Assembly: GCF_003610405.1 (NCBI RefSeq)
Contig: NZ_RAQC01000001.1
Location: forward strand, 496,001 to 560,000
DNA from: Microbacterium sp. AG238
GTDB taxonomy: Bacteria > Actinomycetota > Actinomycetes > Actinomycetales > Microbacteriaceae
Direction of reading: 5' to 3'
DNA: 64,000 nucleotides
Part shown: positions 1 through 10,207 of the stretch, in pieces
Layout: the number at the start of each line of letters is the position of its first letter
Position numbering within the stretch: position 1 is the stretch's first letter
Position numbers and translations under genes: made by a program
Notes under the pieces: model-generated
Seen by the model: only the letters and a program-made list of their open reading frames with translations
What the model was told of the DNA's origin: nothing
Databases searched by the model: none

Positions 1-1393
1 CGTAAGCGACACGCGGCTTGAGACCCAGTCCCTCGATCAGCGCGGGCGCGAGCGCCTCCTGCACCGCCGCCGCGGTGAAGCCCTGCTCGGGAACCAGCTC
101 GAGGGCGCCGACAGACGCGACGAGCACCTCGCCCGCGTTGGCGGGAAGACCCGACAGCGCGTCGTCCTCGTATGCGACCTCGGACCGGAAGAGGAAGCCG
201 AGCAGGCCGGGCGCATCGCCCAGCAGCTGCATCCGCTCCTGCACGAGCGGCGCCGCCGCTTCGAGGATCTCGCGCTCCCCCGCCGTGGGCGGGTTCTGGA
301 TCAGCCCGGCGCCGGCGAGGTAGGGCACGAGGCGCTCGGCGAAGTCGTCGGGTGCGAGCATCCGCACGTGGTCGCCGTTGATCGACTCGGCCTTCTTCTG
401 ATCGAAGCGGGCCGGGTTCGGGTTCACATCGGCGATGTCGAACGCGGCGATGAGCTCGTCACGCGTGAAGACGTCGCGGTCGGGCGCGATCGACCAGCCG
501 AGGAGCGACAGGTAGTTCAGGAGCCCCTCGTGGATGAAGCCCCTCTCTCGCTGCAGGAAGAGGTCGGCCTTCGGGTCACGCTTCGACAGCTTCTTGTTGC
601 CGGTGTCGCCGAGGACGAGGGGCATGTGCCCGAAGCGCGGGACGAAATCGGTGACGCCCGCCTCGATCAGCGCCGCGTACAGCGCGAGCTGACGCGCCGT
701 CGACGGCATGAGGTCCTCGCCGCGGAGGACGTGCGTGATGCCCATGAGCGCGTCGTCGACGGGGTTCACGAACGTGTAGAGCGGGATGCCGCCGGCCCGA
801 ACGATCACGAAGTCGGGGAACGATCCGGCGGGGAACGTGACCTCGCCTCGGATGAGGTCGACGAAGGTCAGGTCGTGGTCCGGCACCCGCAGACGCCACG
901 CGGGCTCTCGCCCCTCGGCGCGGAACGCCGCCTTCTGCTCGTCGGTGAGACCGCGGTCGTAGTTGTCGTAGCCGAGCTGCTTCGCGCGTCCGTTCGCCTC
1001 GTTGCGGGCGTCGATCTCCTCTGCCGTCGAGTACGACTCGTACACGACACCGGCAGCGATGAGCTTGTCGAGCACCTCGCGATAGATCTCGTGACGCTGC
1101 GACTGGCGGTACGGGGCATGCGGGCCGCCCTTCTCGACACCCTCGTCCCAGTCGATCTCGAGCCACCGCAGGGCCTCGAGAAGCTGCTGGTAGCTCTCCT
1201 CGCTATCGCGCGCCGCGTCGGTGTCTTCGATGCGGAAGACCATCTTGCCGCCGTTGTGGCGCGCGTATGCCCAGTTGAACAGGGCCGTGCGGATCAGGCC
1301 GACGTGCGGCAAGCCGGTCGGCGAGGGGCAGAACCGCACGCGGACGTCGGTTCCGGAAGCGGTCGTGGTGGCGGGGTGAGGTGCGTTGGACAT
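1..1393 (-). CDS. gltX: Glutamyl-tRNA synthetase (C-terminal end cut by window edge)
   Basis: Charges tRNA-Glu with glutamate in the cytoplasm. The frame is open from an ATG at 1393 to base 1, giving 464 residues without a stop, so the last part of the anticodon-binding region is outside the window. The class I HIGH-type signature appears near residue 24 as [10 protein letters not shown] followed by [12 protein letters not shown]. The KMSKS-type signature appears as KKLSKRD. A purine-rich ribosome site (GGAGGGG) lies directly before the ATG. It is likely the discriminating actinobacterial GluRS, which may also charge tRNA-Gln for GatCAB; that is family knowledge, not visible here. Confidence 0.95.
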   Translation of the reverse strand, partial: MSNAPHPATTTASGTDVRVRFCPSPTGLPHVGLIRTALFNWAYARHNGGKMVFRIEDTDAARDSEESYQQLLEALRWLEIDWDEGVEKGGPHAPYRQSQRHEIYREVLDKLIAAGVVYESYSTAEEIDARNEANGRAKQLGYDNYDRGLTDEQKAAFRAEGREPAWRLRVPDHDLTFVDLIRGEVTFPAGSFPDFVIVRAGGIPLYTFVNPVDDALMGITHVLRGEDLMPSTARQLALYAALIEAGVTDFVPRFGHMPLVLGDTGNKKLSKRDPKADLFLQRERGFIHEGLLNYLSLLGWSIAPDRDVFTRDELIAAFDIADVNPNPARFDQKKAESINGDHVRMLAPDDFAERLVPYLAGAGLIQNPPTAGEREILEAAAPLVQERMQLLGDAPGLLGFLFRSEVAYEDDALSGLPANAGEVLVASVGALELVPEQGFTAAAVQEALAPALIEGLGLKPRVAY

Positions 1394-1403
1394 CCCCTCC
1401 AGC

Positions 1404-2360
1404 TTAGTTCGCGTGCGCATCCGTGTCGGTGAGCTCCGCGACGACGGCCCGGAGGTGGCCGAGCACGGAGGCCACCGCCGGCACGCGGCCCGCGCCACCC
1501 GCCGACACCGCGTGGATGGCGCGGCGTTCACTCGCCGGCAGCGGACGTGTGACCACACCCGGAAGGACCGGGAATGATGCGACCGCGAGCCCCGGGAGGG
1601 TCGCGACACCGATCCCCTGCGCGACGAGCTGCTCGACCGCGACGAAGTTGTCGGTCTCGAATCGGATCGCGGGGACGAACCCCGCTCGCCCGCACACCTC
1701 GAGCAGGTGCCCTCGGCAGCGGGGGCACCCGGCGATCCACGCCTCGTGCGCCAGCAGCGCGATCTCGATGGCGCCGGATCCGTGAGCGGCAGGGTGGTCG
1801 GCCGGCAGCACCGCCAGCAGATCGTCGTAGCCGATGAGCGCGGCGTCGAGACCGCGTGCGTTCTCGCCGTGCGGGTCGCTCCGATCGCCGGGATAGCCGA
1901 AGGTGAGGGCGATGTCGGCGCGGTCGGCGCGGACATCTGCGATCGCCTCGGGGGGCTCCGCCTCGACGTACGTCAGCGTCAGCCCGGGCTCCGCCTGGGC
2001 CAGCCGATCCATGAGCCGCGGCAACACCGTCGGCGAAGCAGAGGGAAAGCCGACCATGCGCACCGTTCCCGAACGCAACCCGGCGAGTTCGGCGAGCTCG
2101 CCGGAGGCGGCCTCGATGGCCGTCGCCACCGCCGCCGCGTGCCGGGCGATCACGCGACCGGCTTCAGTGAGCCGCATCCGCCGGCCGACACGCTCGACGA
2201 CGGGCACCCCGAGACGCTGTTCGAGTCGCTTGACCTGCTGGCTCACGGCTGGCTGGCTGTAGCCCAGGGCCGACGCAGCCGCGGTGATCGACCCGCCGTC
2301 GGCGATGGCCCGCACGATGCGCAGCTCGGCGACATCGAGACGATAGTCCGGGATGCTCAT
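1404..2360 (-). CDS. LysR-family transcriptional regulator
   Basis: DNA-binding regulator of 318 residues. The N-terminal winged helix-turn-helix reads [23 protein letters not shown]; a substrate-binding domain follows from about residue 90. The ATG at 2360 is chosen over an upstream in-frame ATG at 2396 because [16 protein letters not shown] begins right at the HTH domain. A TATCTT box lies 5 nt upstream, so the transcript may be leaderless. The gene faces the class V aminotransferase at 2441 across 80 bp, the usual layout of a LysR regulator and its target. The effector is unknown. Confidence 0.88.
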   Translation of the reverse strand: MSIPDYRLDVAELRIVRAIADGGSITAAASALGYSQPAVSQQVKRLEQRLGVPVVERVGRRMRLTEAGRVIARHAAAVATAIEAASGELAELAGLRSGTVRMVGFPSASPTVLPRLMDRLAQAEPGLTLTYVEAEPPEAIADVRADRADIALTFGYPGDRSDPHGENARGLDAALIGYDDLLAVLPADHPAAHGSGAIEIALLAHEAWIAGCPRCRGHLLEVCGRAGFVPAIRFETDNFVAVEQLVAQGIGVATLPGLAVASFPVLPGVVTRPLPASERRAIHAVSAGGAGRVPAVASVLGHLRAVVAELTDTDAHAN

Positions 2361-2440
2361 GCGCAAAGATAACTCCCCATGATGCTTTACATGCAAATCC
2401 TGCCGTAGACCAATAGATCAGCGGGGCGCAGTCTGGATGC

Positions 2441-3490
2441 ATGCAGACGACGACCCTCCTACCCGAGGAGCTTCACGCCGCATTCTCGGGGGCACGTGGC
2501 TACCTCGCCGCATGCAGCACGGGCCTGCCGACGCATGCGACGCGAGCGGCGGTCGTCGCCGATCTCGACGCCCGTCCCGACCTCGTTCATTACGCCGCCG
2601 TCACCGAGCGGTGCCGCAGTCATTTCGCACGCCTGGTGAACACCGCGCCCGAGCGCATCGCCATCGGATCGCAGACCTCGGTCATGGTCGGCATGATCGC
2701 GGCGTCCCTCCCCGATGGCGCGACCGTGCTCTGCCCCGAGGGCGAGTTCTCGTCGCTCGTGCTCCCGTTCGCGCACGCCGGTCGCGACATCCGAGTGCGC
2801 GCGGTTCCCCTGGCAGATCTCGCCAGGGCGATCACAGCGGATGTCGACCTCGTCGCGTTCTCGATCGTGCAGTCGGCCACCGGAGAGGTCGCCGACGCGA
2901 CGGCGATCGTCGACGCGGCCCGGCGGAACAACGCTCGTACACTGTGCGACGCCACGCAGGCGGCGGGGTGGCTCCCCGTCGATGCAGAGATGTTCGATGC
3001 CCTTGTCTGCCACACCTACAAGTGGCTGTGCGCGCCTCGCGGCGTCGCGTTCCTCGTCGTCGGCGATGACTTCGCAGCGACACTCACGCCGCTCCATGCC
3101 GGCTGGTACGCCGGCGAGGATCCCTGGGCCGCGTGCTACGGCGTAGACGCGTCGCTCGCGCGCTCCGCGCGGCGCTTCGATGTGTCACCGGCCTGGCAGG
3201 CGATGGTGGGAGCAGAGCCCGCGCTGGCGATGTTCGCCGGCGCCGACGCCTCCGCCCTCCACACGCGAGTGACCGGCCTCGCTTCCGCCTTCCGCGAGCG
3301 ACTCGGACTTCCCGAGCCCCTGCGAGCCACGCCCATCGTCACCTGGCCCGACCCCGCCGGCGCGGACCTCGCGCGACTGACGGCCGCCGGGGTCACCGCA
3401 TCCGGTCGCCGTGGCAATGCCCGCCTCGCGTTCCACGTCTTCAATGACGAGAGCGACGTCGAGCTCGCCGTGGCCGCTCTCCTCGGCTGA
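2441..3490 (+). CDS. Class V PLP-dependent aminotransferase-like enzyme
   Basis: Fold type I PLP enzyme of 349 residues, related to the cysteine desulfurase/kynureninase/isopenicillin N epimerase group. The cofactor lysine is the K in HTYKWLCAPRG (about residue 191). Upstream, LCDATQAAGWLPVD supplies the aspartate that contacts the PLP ring. The substrate cannot be told from sequence: it lacks the cysteine loop of a desulfurase, and no kynurenine-pathway genes are nearby. It is divergent from a LysR regulator, which probably controls it. Confidence 0.8.
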   Translation: MQTTTLLPEELHAAFSGARGYLAACSTGLPTHATRAAVVADLDARPDLVHYAAVTERCRSHFARLVNTAPERIAIGSQTSVMVGMIAASLPDGATVLCPEGEFSSLVLPFAHAGRDIRVRAVPLADLARAITADVDLVAFSIVQSATGEVADATAIVDAARRNNARTLCDATQAAGWLPVDAEMFDALVCHTYKWLCAPRGVAFLVVGDDFAATLTPLHAGWYAGEDPWAACYGVDASLARSARRFDVSPAWQAMVGAEPALAMFAGADASALHTRVTGLASAFRERLGLPEPLRATPIVTWPDPAGADLARLTAAGVTASGRRGNARLAFHVFNDESDVELAVAALLG

Positions 3491-3519
3491 TCAGCCGGAG
3501 ACGACGGCGCGCGCGAGCG

Positions 3520-3696
3520 TCACGCCGTCCGCGCCCAGCCGGTCACGGCGATCGCGTCGGCGATGTGAGGATCACCGGCGAACTCGATGCCGTCGGTGAA
3601 GAAGCTGATGATCACCAGCGCGAACATCAGCGCGATGGAGAGGAAGAGGATCGCACTCGCGACGAGGGCGATGATCAACTGTGCGCGGTGGCTCAT
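3520..3696 (-). CDS. Small single-pass membrane protein, unknown function
   Basis: A 58-residue protein starting MSHRAQ, with one hydrophobic helix at about residues 8-33 and a short polar tail. The ATG at 3696 is preceded by GGAG at 6-7 nt, so it is preferred over the longer open frame beginning at 3822. It sits between the stops of an aminotransferase and an MFS transporter. No family recognised. Spacing and ribosome site support a real gene, but a protein this small is only moderately certain. Confidence 0.6.
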   Translation of the reverse strand: MSHRAQLIIALVASAILFLSIALMFALVIISFFTDGIEFAGDPHIADAIAVTGWARTA

Positions 3697-3757
3697 GACT
3701 CCACGGTGCCAGCCTTCCGGCCCGCAGCAAAATGCTTGCCGTCGACAGGCGCGACGA

Positions 3758-5047
3758 CTAGACGCCCGCCGAATCGTTCGCGCCGTCAGCGGAGCGCATC
3801 GACCGCCCCACGATGACGCCACCGATCGCGACCAGCGCGACGATGACGAGAGCCCACGTCGCCAGTCCCGCGTAGCCGATCAGCCCGAGCACGCCCCCGG
3901 CTGCGGCAGCGCCCGCTGCTCCCACGACGTTCATGACCGCGTCGCTGCGTCCTTGCCGGGTCGTCCGGCGCTCCGGTGACGACGCCTCGGTCAGCAGCGC
4001 CGATCCCGCCACGGTGGCCGCGCTCCAGCCGAGCCCGAGCAGAATGAGCGAGACCGTGACGGCGGCGGACGATTCCGCACCCAAAGCGGCTACGACGAGT
4101 GACGCGGCGAGCAGAGCCTGCCCGAGCAGCACCGTGGGCACGCGCCCGAGCCTGTCGGCGAGGATGCCGAAGACGGGCGAGAGCGCGTACATCCCGGCGA
4201 TATGCAGGCTGATGGTCAGCCCGACGACTGACAGCTCGGCGCCGTGATGGACCAGATGAAGCGGCGTCATCGCCATCACCGACACCATGACCCCGTGAGA
4301 GCCGGCTATCGCGAGAATGGCGTAGCGCGCCGCGCGAGGCCGGTCAGGTCGAGACAGCGCCGTGGTCGAGGCGCCCGATCTCCCGGCGCTCGACTCGCGC
4401 GCGAGGAGCAGCGGGTCGGGCCGGAGAGCCAACAGGTAGAGGACGATGGCCAGCACCTGCGCGACCGCCGTGAACAGATACGGACCTGTCAGCGGGGGCA
4501 TCCCCACGGCGCCGCCGAGCGCTTCGCCGGCACCGATCAGGTTCGGACCGAGCACCGCACCGATCGTGGTCGCCCAGACAACGATCGACAGGTCGCGCCC
4601 GCGTGTTCGATCGGTTGCCAGGTCGGTGGCGGCGAACCGCGACTGCAGATTGGCGGCCTGGCCCGCGCCGATCAAGGCGAAGGCGACGAGCAGGACCGGA
4701 AACAGCCCCGCCGCCGTACCCACGACGACGAGTGCCACGCCGACGAGCGCGAGAAGCATCCCGAGAGCAAGCGCCGGGCGCCTCCCCGAACGCGACGCGA
4801 GGGAGGCCAGCGGCACCGCGAGCAGGGCGGCACCGAGCGTCACCGCGGCGGTCGGGAGACCTGCCAGAGCCTCGTCGCCCGTGAGTCGCTCGGTGATGAC
4901 AGCTCCGAGTGAGATGGTCGACCCGAAACCGATGCCGCCGAGCACCTGGCCCAGCGAGAGCACGACGAGCGCGCGGCGCCGCACGACCTCCCGTGGGACG
5001 CCGGCGGACGCCGCGCTCGGAGCAGGGGTGTCGACCGTGTCAGGCAT
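3758..5047 (-). CDS. MFS transporter (DHA1-like)
   Basis: Predicted 12-helix major facilitator of 429 residues. The cytoplasmic loop after helix 2 reads SRSGRRPALALG, and the second half carries the matching LADRLGRVP. The chosen ATG at 5047 overlaps the stop of the FAA-hydrolase gene (5040-5042), so translation is probably coupled and the carrier belongs to the ilvE/FAA-hydrolase transcript. It may move the acid handled by the neighbouring hydrolase or act as a drug exporter. Substrate unknown. Confidence 0.85.
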   Translation of the reverse strand: MPDTVDTPAPSAASAGVPREVVRRRALVVLSLGQVLGGIGFGSTISLGAVITERLTGDEALAGLPTAAVTLGAALLAVPLASLASRSGRRPALALGMLLALVGVALVVVGTAAGLFPVLLVAFALIGAGQAANLQSRFAATDLATDRTRGRDLSIVVWATTIGAVLGPNLIGAGEALGGAVGMPPLTGPYLFTAVAQVLAIVLYLLALRPDPLLLARESSAGRSGASTTALSRPDRPRAARYAILAIAGSHGVMVSVMAMTPLHLVHHGAELSVVGLTISLHIAGMYALSPVFGILADRLGRVPTVLLGQALLAASLVVAALGAESSAAVTVSLILLGLGWSAATVAGSALLTEASSPERRTTRQGRSDAVMNVVGAAGAAAAGGVLGLIGYAGLATWALVIVALVAIGGVIVGRSMRSADGANDSAGV

Positions 5048-5804
5048 CCCGGACGATGTTGCGCAGGATGCCGAGACCATCGATCTCGACCTCCACGACG
5101 TCGCCCGCGACGAGCGGGCCGACCCCGGCAGGTGTTCCCGTCAGGATGACGTCGCCCGGCAGCAGCGTGAACGCCGCCGAGGCGTAGGCGATGAGGTCGG
5201 CGATGCCGTGCACCATGTCCGTCAGCGGTGCACGCTGCTTCTCCTCCCCGTTCACGCGGGCCACGAGCTGGGCCTGCGACGGGTCGAAGTCGGTCTCGAT
5301 CGCCGGCCCGAGCGGGCAGAACGTGTCGAAGCCCTTCGCCCGGGTCCACTGACCGTCGCTGCGCTGCAGATCGCGCGCTGTGACGTCGTTGGCGATCGAA
5401 TAGCCGAACACATGGCTCAGCGCGTCGTCGACCGAGACATTGCGGGTGACCTTGCCGATGACGACGGCGAGCTCCCCCTCGAAGTCCACCTGCTGCGACT
5501 GCGTCGGGCGGACGATCGCGTCGCCCGGGCCGATGACGGAGGTGTTCGGCTTGAAGAACAGCAGCGGTTCGGCGGGAACCTCGTTCCCGAACTCGGCGGC
5601 GTGCTCCCGGTAGTTGCGGCCGACCGCGATGATCTTCGATCGCGGGATGACGGGTGCCAGGAGCACAGCGTCGCTCAGCGCCACGCGATCGCCCGTCGTG
5701 TCGTAGCCGGCGTACATCGGATCACCCGCGAGGGTCACCAGATCGGTGCCGTCGAGGATGCCGTAACGAATGGTCTCGTTGTGCGAGAAACGTACGATCT
5801 TCAT
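5040..5804 (-). CDS. Fumarylacetoacetate hydrolase family protein
   Basis: Metal-dependent C-C hydrolase, decarboxylase or isomerase of 254 residues. Typical FAH motifs are present: AVGRNYREHAAEFGNE, the metal-binding DFEGELAVVIGK, and GDVILTGTPAGVG near the end. The start MKIVRF at 5804 lies 1 nt after the ilvE stop; longer in-frame starts run inside ilvE and are rejected. FAH proteins act in aromatic catabolism or as oxaloacetate decarboxylases. No catabolic partners are visible, so the substrate is open. Confidence 0.9.
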   Translation of the reverse strand: MKIVRFSHNETIRYGILDGTDLVTLAGDPMYAGYDTTGDRVALSDAVLLAPVIPRSKIIAVGRNYREHAAEFGNEVPAEPLLFFKPNTSVIGPGDAIVRPTQSQQVDFEGELAVVIGKVTRNVSVDDALSHVFGYSIANDVTARDLQRSDGQWTRAKGFDTFCPLGPAIETDFDPSQAQLVARVNGEEKQRAPLTDMVHGIADLIAYASAAFTLLPGDVILTGTPAGVGPLVAGDVVEVEIDGLGILRNIVRDA

Positions 5805-5805
5805 C

Positions 5806-6912
5806 TCAGCCGTCCAATCGCACGAGCCAGCCGTGCTTGTCTTCGCGTCGTCCGTACTGGATGTCGGTGAGCTCTTCGCGCAGCGAAAGGGCGAGCTGAC
5901 CGACGGGCTGCTCGTCGAAGAAGTCGCGACCCTTGAGCACGCCGATCGGGGTGACGACGGCAGCGGTGCCGCAGGCGAAGACCTCGACGATGTCGCCGGA
6001 TGCCACACCCCGGCGCCATTCGTCGAGCGAGACGGCGCGCCCCTCGACCTTGTGCCCGCGGTCGCGCGCGAGCTGCAGGATCGAGTCGCGGGTGATGCCC
6101 TCGAGGATCGAGTCGGACTGCGGCGTGACGATCGTGCCGTCCTTGTAGACGAACACGACGTTCATGCCGCCGAGCTCCTCGACGTTGCGGTCCTGATCGA
6201 GGAACACGACCTGGTCGCACTCGTTCTCGTACGCCTCCGCCTGCGGCAGCAGGCTCGACGCGTAGTTGCCACCGGTCTTGGCCGCGCCCGTGCCGCCCTT
6301 GCCTGCGCGGGCATAGTCCTCGCTGAGCCAGATCGACACCGGCTTCACGCCGCCGGTGAAGTAGGCGCCCGCGGGGCTGGCGATCACGTAGTACGCGACC
6401 TTGTTCGCGGGGCGCACTCCGAGGAAAGCCTCCTTCGCGAACATGAACGGGCGCAGGTAGAGCGACTGGTCGGCACCGGAGGGCACCCAGTCGCCGTCGA
6501 CCGCGATGAGCTCGCGAAGCGACTGGACGAACCATTCCACCGGAAGCTCCGGCAGCGCGAGGCGACGAGCCGACCGCTGAAGTCGCCGGCCGTTCTGGTC
6601 GGGACGGAAGGTGTGCACCGAGCCGTCCGCGTGCCGGTACGCCTTGATGCCCTCGAAGATCTCCTGCCCGTAGTGCAGCACCGCCGCGGCGGGGTCGAGA
6701 GTGATCGGACCGTAGGGCTGGACGCGCGGACGGTGCCAGCCGCCGCGGACCGACCAACAGATGTCGACCATGTGGTCGGTGAAGTGGGTGCCGAACCCGG
6801 GATTCGCGAGGATCTCCTCGCGACGGGCGGCGGGGGCCGCGGTGAGGTTTCGGGTGACGGCGAAATCGAGGGGTTCGAGTCCGGCGTCGGGGTCGTTTTC
6901 GAGGAGAGTCAT
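5806..6912 (-). CDS. ilvE: Branched-chain amino-acid aminotransferase
   Basis: Last step of leucine, isoleucine and valine synthesis: transfers an amino group from glutamate to the branched 2-oxo acids. Fold type IV PLP enzyme, 368 residues, the size of actinobacterial IlvE. The PLP lysine is in GAAKTGGNYASS; other family blocks are EGIKAYRHADG and LEGITRDSILQLA. It starts 41 nt after leuB and is tightly followed by the FAA hydrolase and the MFS gene, forming a minus-strand unit. Confidence 0.95.
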   Translation of the reverse strand: MTLLENDPDAGLEPLDFAVTRNLTAAPAARREEILANPGFGTHFTDHMVDICWSVRGGWHRPRVQPYGPITLDPAAAVLHYGQEIFEGIKAYRHADGSVHTFRPDQNGRRLQRSARRLALPELPVEWFVQSLRELIAVDGDWVPSGADQSLYLRPFMFAKEAFLGVRPANKVAYYVIASPAGAYFTGGVKPVSIWLSEDYARAGKGGTGAAKTGGNYASSLLPQAEAYENECDQVVFLDQDRNVEELGGMNVVFVYKDGTIVTPQSDSILEGITRDSILQLARDRGHKVEGRAVSLDEWRRGVASGDIVEVFACGTAAVVTPIGVLKGRDFFDEQPVGQLALSLREELTDIQYGRREDKHGWLVRLDG

Positions 6913-6953
6913 CTGTCTTCCAAGCGGATGTCGGGCGGCGGGCGATTTCCAGG

Positions 6954-8006
6954 CTACGCCTGGAGCCGAGCCGCGATCGCGTCGCCGATCTGCGTCGTCG
7001 TACGGGGGTCCGAGCTACGGTCGGCGATGTCGGCCTCGACGGCGTGGGTGACGCGTCGAGCGGCCTCCGTGAGCCCGAGGTGATCGAGCAGCAACGAAAC
7101 GGAGAGGATCGCGGCCGTGGGATCGGCCTTCTGCTGACCTGCGATGTCGGGCGCCGATCCGTGGACGGGTTCGAACATCGAAGGGAACGCGCCGTCGGGA
7201 TTGATGTTCCCCGATGCGGCGAGGCCGATGCCTCCGGTGACGGCGCCGGCCAAGTCGGTCAGGATGTCGCCGAAGAGGTTGTCGGTGACGATCACATCGA
7301 AGCGGCCCGGGTTCGTGACCAGGAAGATCGTCGCCGCGTCGACGTGCAGATAGTCTACGGCGACGTCGGGGTGCTCCGCCGCCACCTCGTCCACGATGCG
7401 CTTCCAGATGCCGCCGGCATGCACGAGCACGTTGGTCTTGTGCACGAGCGTCAGCTTGCGGCGCCGCCGCTCAGCGAGATCGAAGGCGTAGCGCACGACC
7501 CGCTCGACCCCGAATGCGGTGTTCACGGACGTCTCGTTGGCGACCTCGTGGGGGGTGCCTCGCCGGATGCTCCCGCCGTTGCCGACGTACGGGCCCTCGG
7601 TCCCCTCCCGCACCACGACGAAGTCGATCTCCCCCGGCTCGGCGAGCGGACCCGGAACGCTCGGATAGAGCTTCGACGGCCGCAGGTTGACGTAGTGGTC
7701 GAGTTCGAATCGCAGTTTCAGCAGGAGTCCCCGCTCGATGTTCGCGTCGCGCAGCCGCGGATCACCGGGCACTCCCCCCACCGCGCCGAGGAGGATCGCG
7801 TCGTGCCCCGCGATGGCCGCGAGGTCGTCGTCTGTCAGCGTGTCGCCGGTCTCGAGGTACCGGGCGGCACCGAGCGAGAACCGCGTCTTGTCGATGACGA
7901 CATCCGTTCCCGCCACCGCCGCGTCGAGGACCTTCTCGGCCTCGGCGACGACCTCGGGACCGATTCCGTCGCCCGGAATCACGGCCAGCTTCACGACACG
8001 CGACAT
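6954..8006 (-). CDS. leuB: 3-isopropylmalate dehydrogenase
   Basis: NAD-dependent oxidative decarboxylation of 3-isopropylmalate in leucine synthesis. It has 350 residues, normal for the short LeuB type. Visible motifs are [10 protein letters not shown] at the N-terminus, the substrate loop [14 protein letters not shown], the catalytic VHKTNVL lysine region, the metal aspartates in [14 protein letters not shown], and [14 protein letters not shown]. It is followed by ilvE in the same direction, so leucine synthesis and transamination are probably co-expressed. Confidence 0.96.
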   Translation of the reverse strand: MSRVVKLAVIPGDGIGPEVVAEAEKVLDAAVAGTDVVIDKTRFSLGAARYLETGDTLTDDDLAAIAGHDAILLGAVGGVPGDPRLRDANIERGLLLKLRFELDHYVNLRPSKLYPSVPGPLAEPGEIDFVVVREGTEGPYVGNGGSIRRGTPHEVANETSVNTAFGVERVVRYAFDLAERRRRKLTLVHKTNVLVHAGGIWKRIVDEVAAEHPDVAVDYLHVDAATIFLVTNPGRFDVIVTDNLFGDILTDLAGAVTGGIGLAASGNINPDGAFPSMFEPVHGSAPDIAGQQKADPTAAILSVSLLLDHLGLTEAARRVTHAVEADIADRSSDPRTTTQIGDAIAARLQA

Positions 8007-8044
8007 CGCTCTCCTCGTTCTCGGCGACGCGGCGCGTCGCGAGC

Positions 8045-9592
8045 TCAGTGCTCGGCACGCCGCGAGTGGGATCCCTTCAGCGTAGTGGCCGCGATGATCC
8101 CCGCGCAGACGACGAGCACGGCACCGATGGCCGCGGTCACGCCGACACCGGAGTCGAACGCGTGAGCGGCCGCGTCCATCAGCTGACGCCCGATCGGCTC
8201 GGGCAGGTCCTGCGCGACGTTGACGGCTCCCGCGAGGGTCTCGCGGGCCGCATCGGCGGCCTCCGCAGGCACGCCCTCGGGCACGGCCATGCCGACGCGG
8301 TACATCGCCGTGAGGATGCCGCCGAGCACGGCGGTGCCGAGAACCGCGCCCACTTCATACGCGGTCTCGGACACCGCGCTGGCCGCCCCGGCCTTCGCGG
8401 GCGGAGCGCTTGCGAGCACCAGCTCATTCGACACGGTCTCTGCCGCGCCGATGCCCATGCCGAGGAGAGCGAACGCGAGGACGAGCTCGATCATGCTCTC
8501 CGCGTCGGTCAGGAGCGCGATCATGACGTACCCGGCTGCCGACAACGTCAGGGCTGCGGGCACCACGATCCGCGGCGAGACCCGGCGCGAGATCGGGACG
8601 ACTCCCAGCCCGGCGATGATCATCATGGCGAGACCGGGCACGAGGGCGAGCCCGGCCTGGAGCGGCGAGAGACCGACGATCAGCTGCAGATGCTGCGTCA
8701 CGAAGTACAGGAAGCCGACGAGGGCCACGACGCTCAGGAGGTTGACCAGCAAGGCACCACTGAAAGTGCCGCGGGAGAAAAGTCGCATGTCGAGCATCGG
8801 CTCGCTCACACGAAGCTGTCGACGCACGAAGAGCCAGCCGAACACCAGGCCGAGCGCGAACAGCACCGGCGGGGTGATGCCCCACCCCTTCACCGCGAAG
8901 TCCTTGATCGCGTACACGATCGGCACCATCGTCAGCATCGACAGAGCGATGCTGATCGGGTCGATGCGGCCCGGTCGCGGATCGCGGCTCTCGGGCACGA
9001 GGAAGGGCGCGAGTACGAGCAGGGGCACGAGGACCGGCACCGCCATGAGGAACACCGAGCCCCAGCTGAAGTGCTCGAGCAGGAGACCGCCGACGATCGG
9101 CCCGAGGGCTGCGCCAGCGGAGAACATCGAGGCCCAGACCGCGATCGCGAGGCGCCGCTGATCACGGTCGGTGAAGATGCTCCGCAACAGCGAGAGGGTC
9201 GACGGCATCAGCATCGCCCCGAACACGCCCATCGCCGCCCGCGCCACGATCAGCAGCTCGGCGCTCGGAGCGAAGGCCGCAAGCGCGGAGACGGCCGCGA
9301 AGCCGGTCGCACCGATCAGCAGCATCCGACGTCGTCCGAACCGGTCGCCGAGGGAGCCCATCGTCACGAGCAGTCCCGCGAGGATGAGGGGGTACACGTC
9401 GATGATCCAGAGCTGCTGGGCGCTGGTCGGGCTCAGCGCGCGGGCGATCTCGGGCAGCGCGAAGCTCAGCACCGTGTTGTCGACCGACACGAGCAGTACG
9501 GGCAGCATGAGCACGCCGAGGGCTGCCCACCCGCGCCAGCCGACCCGCCGGCCCTGGCCGTCAGCGATTGCGATCTCTTCAGTCAAAGTCAT
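8045..9592 (-). CDS. Multidrug efflux MFS transporter, DHA2 (14-helix) type
   Basis: Proton-driven exporter of 515 residues with about 14 predicted helices. The DHA2 motif C-like stretch reads LDVDNT-style as [19 protein letters not shown] in helix 1, and motif A is [16 protein letters not shown]. Resembles SmvA/LfrA/EmrB proteins. The ATG at 9592 is chosen because upstream frames run into the TetR gene. It is divergent from a TetR regulator, a classic pump/repressor pair. Likely expels cationic dyes or antibiotics; the substrate is inferred only from family. Confidence 0.9.
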   Translation of the reverse strand: MTLTEEIAIADGQGRRVGWRGWAALGVLMLPVLLVSVDNTVLSFALPEIARALSPTSAQQLWIIDVYPLILAGLLVTMGSLGDRFGRRRMLLIGATGFAAVSALAAFAPSAELLIVARAAMGVFGAMLMPSTLSLLRSIFTDRDQRRLAIAVWASMFSAGAALGPIVGGLLLEHFSWGSVFLMAVPVLVPLLVLAPFLVPESRDPRPGRIDPISIALSMLTMVPIVYAIKDFAVKGWGITPPVLFALGLVFGWLFVRRQLRVSEPMLDMRLFSRGTFSGALLVNLLSVVALVGFLYFVTQHLQLIVGLSPLQAGLALVPGLAMMIIAGLGVVPISRRVSPRIVVPAALTLSAAGYVMIALLTDAESMIELVLAFALLGMGIGAAETVSNELVLASAPPAKAGAASAVSETAYEVGAVLGTAVLGGILTAMYRVGMAVPEGVPAEAADAARETLAGAVNVAQDLPEPIGRQLMDAAAHAFDSGVGVTAAIGAVLVVCAGIIAATTLKGSHSRRAEH

Positions 9593-9622
9593 AAGTTCAC
9601 CGTCCAGCCGGTATAGTAACAG

Positions 9623-9634
9623 GAGCGAACGCTC
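9623..9634. promoter_or_regulatory. Candidate TetR operator between pump and repressor
   Basis: GAGCGAACGCTC is a perfect 5-bp inverted repeat around an AA centre, in the 63-bp gap between the divergent MFS and TetR genes. On the minus strand a TACTAT box (9612-9617) lies between the repeat and the pump start, so a bound repressor would block pump transcription. The site is seen; regulation is inferred. Confidence 0.5.
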
Positions 9635-9655
9635 AGACGCGAGAGGATTGGAGAC

Positions 9656-10201
9656 ATGAGTCGTCCCCCACGTGCCCGCGAAAGCGTGCTCGACGCGTAC
9701 GAGAACCTTCTGATCTCCGACGGCGCGCGCGGCGCGACGATGGATGCCGTGGCTGCGGCCGCCGGCGTCTCCAAGGGCGGCCTGCTCTACCACTACGGCT
9801 CGAAGGAGGCGCTTGAGACGGCGCTGCTCGAGCGGATGATGGAGCTCGCCCGCCTCGATGTCGACGACATGGCGCAGCATCCCGAGGGCATCGTCGCGGC
9901 CTACCTCCGCACCTCCGTCATGGAGGACAGCGCCCTCGATCGCGCGCTCCTCGCCGGCTCTCGGCTCGCCCAGAGCGGTCATCCCGCGGCCAGCGCCGCG
10001 CTTCGTGATGTCCGCACCCTGTGGGAGGACGCGCTGCGCGGCCACACCCGTGACGAGACCGCGCTTCAGCTCGTCCTCCTGGTGGGCGACGGCCTCTACT
10101 TCAACAACGCACTCGGCGCGGGCGCGGTCGTCGGGCCCGTCCCGCAGGGCGAAGATTTCGACGCGCTGATCGGCCTCGTCCTCGGCGTCACGAAGCGCTG
10201 A
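9656..10201 (+). CDS. TetR-family transcriptional regulator
   Basis: A 181-residue repressor. The N-terminal HTH ends in the typical GVSKGGLLYHYGSKEALE (about residues 39-56), followed by a helical ligand-binding domain. Divergent from the DHA2 pump, it likely represses the pump and itself until a drug binds. Its stop lies 6 bp before the convergent serA stop. Confidence 0.92.
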   Translation: MSRPPRARESVLDAYENLLISDGARGATMDAVAAAAGVSKGGLLYHYGSKEALETALLERMMELARLDVDDMAQHPEGIVAAYLRTSVMEDSALDRALLAGSRLAQSGHPAASAALRDVRTLWEDALRGHTRDETALQLVLLVGDGLYFNNALGAGAVVGPVPQGEDFDALIGLVLGVTKR

Positions 10202-10207
10202 CCGATC

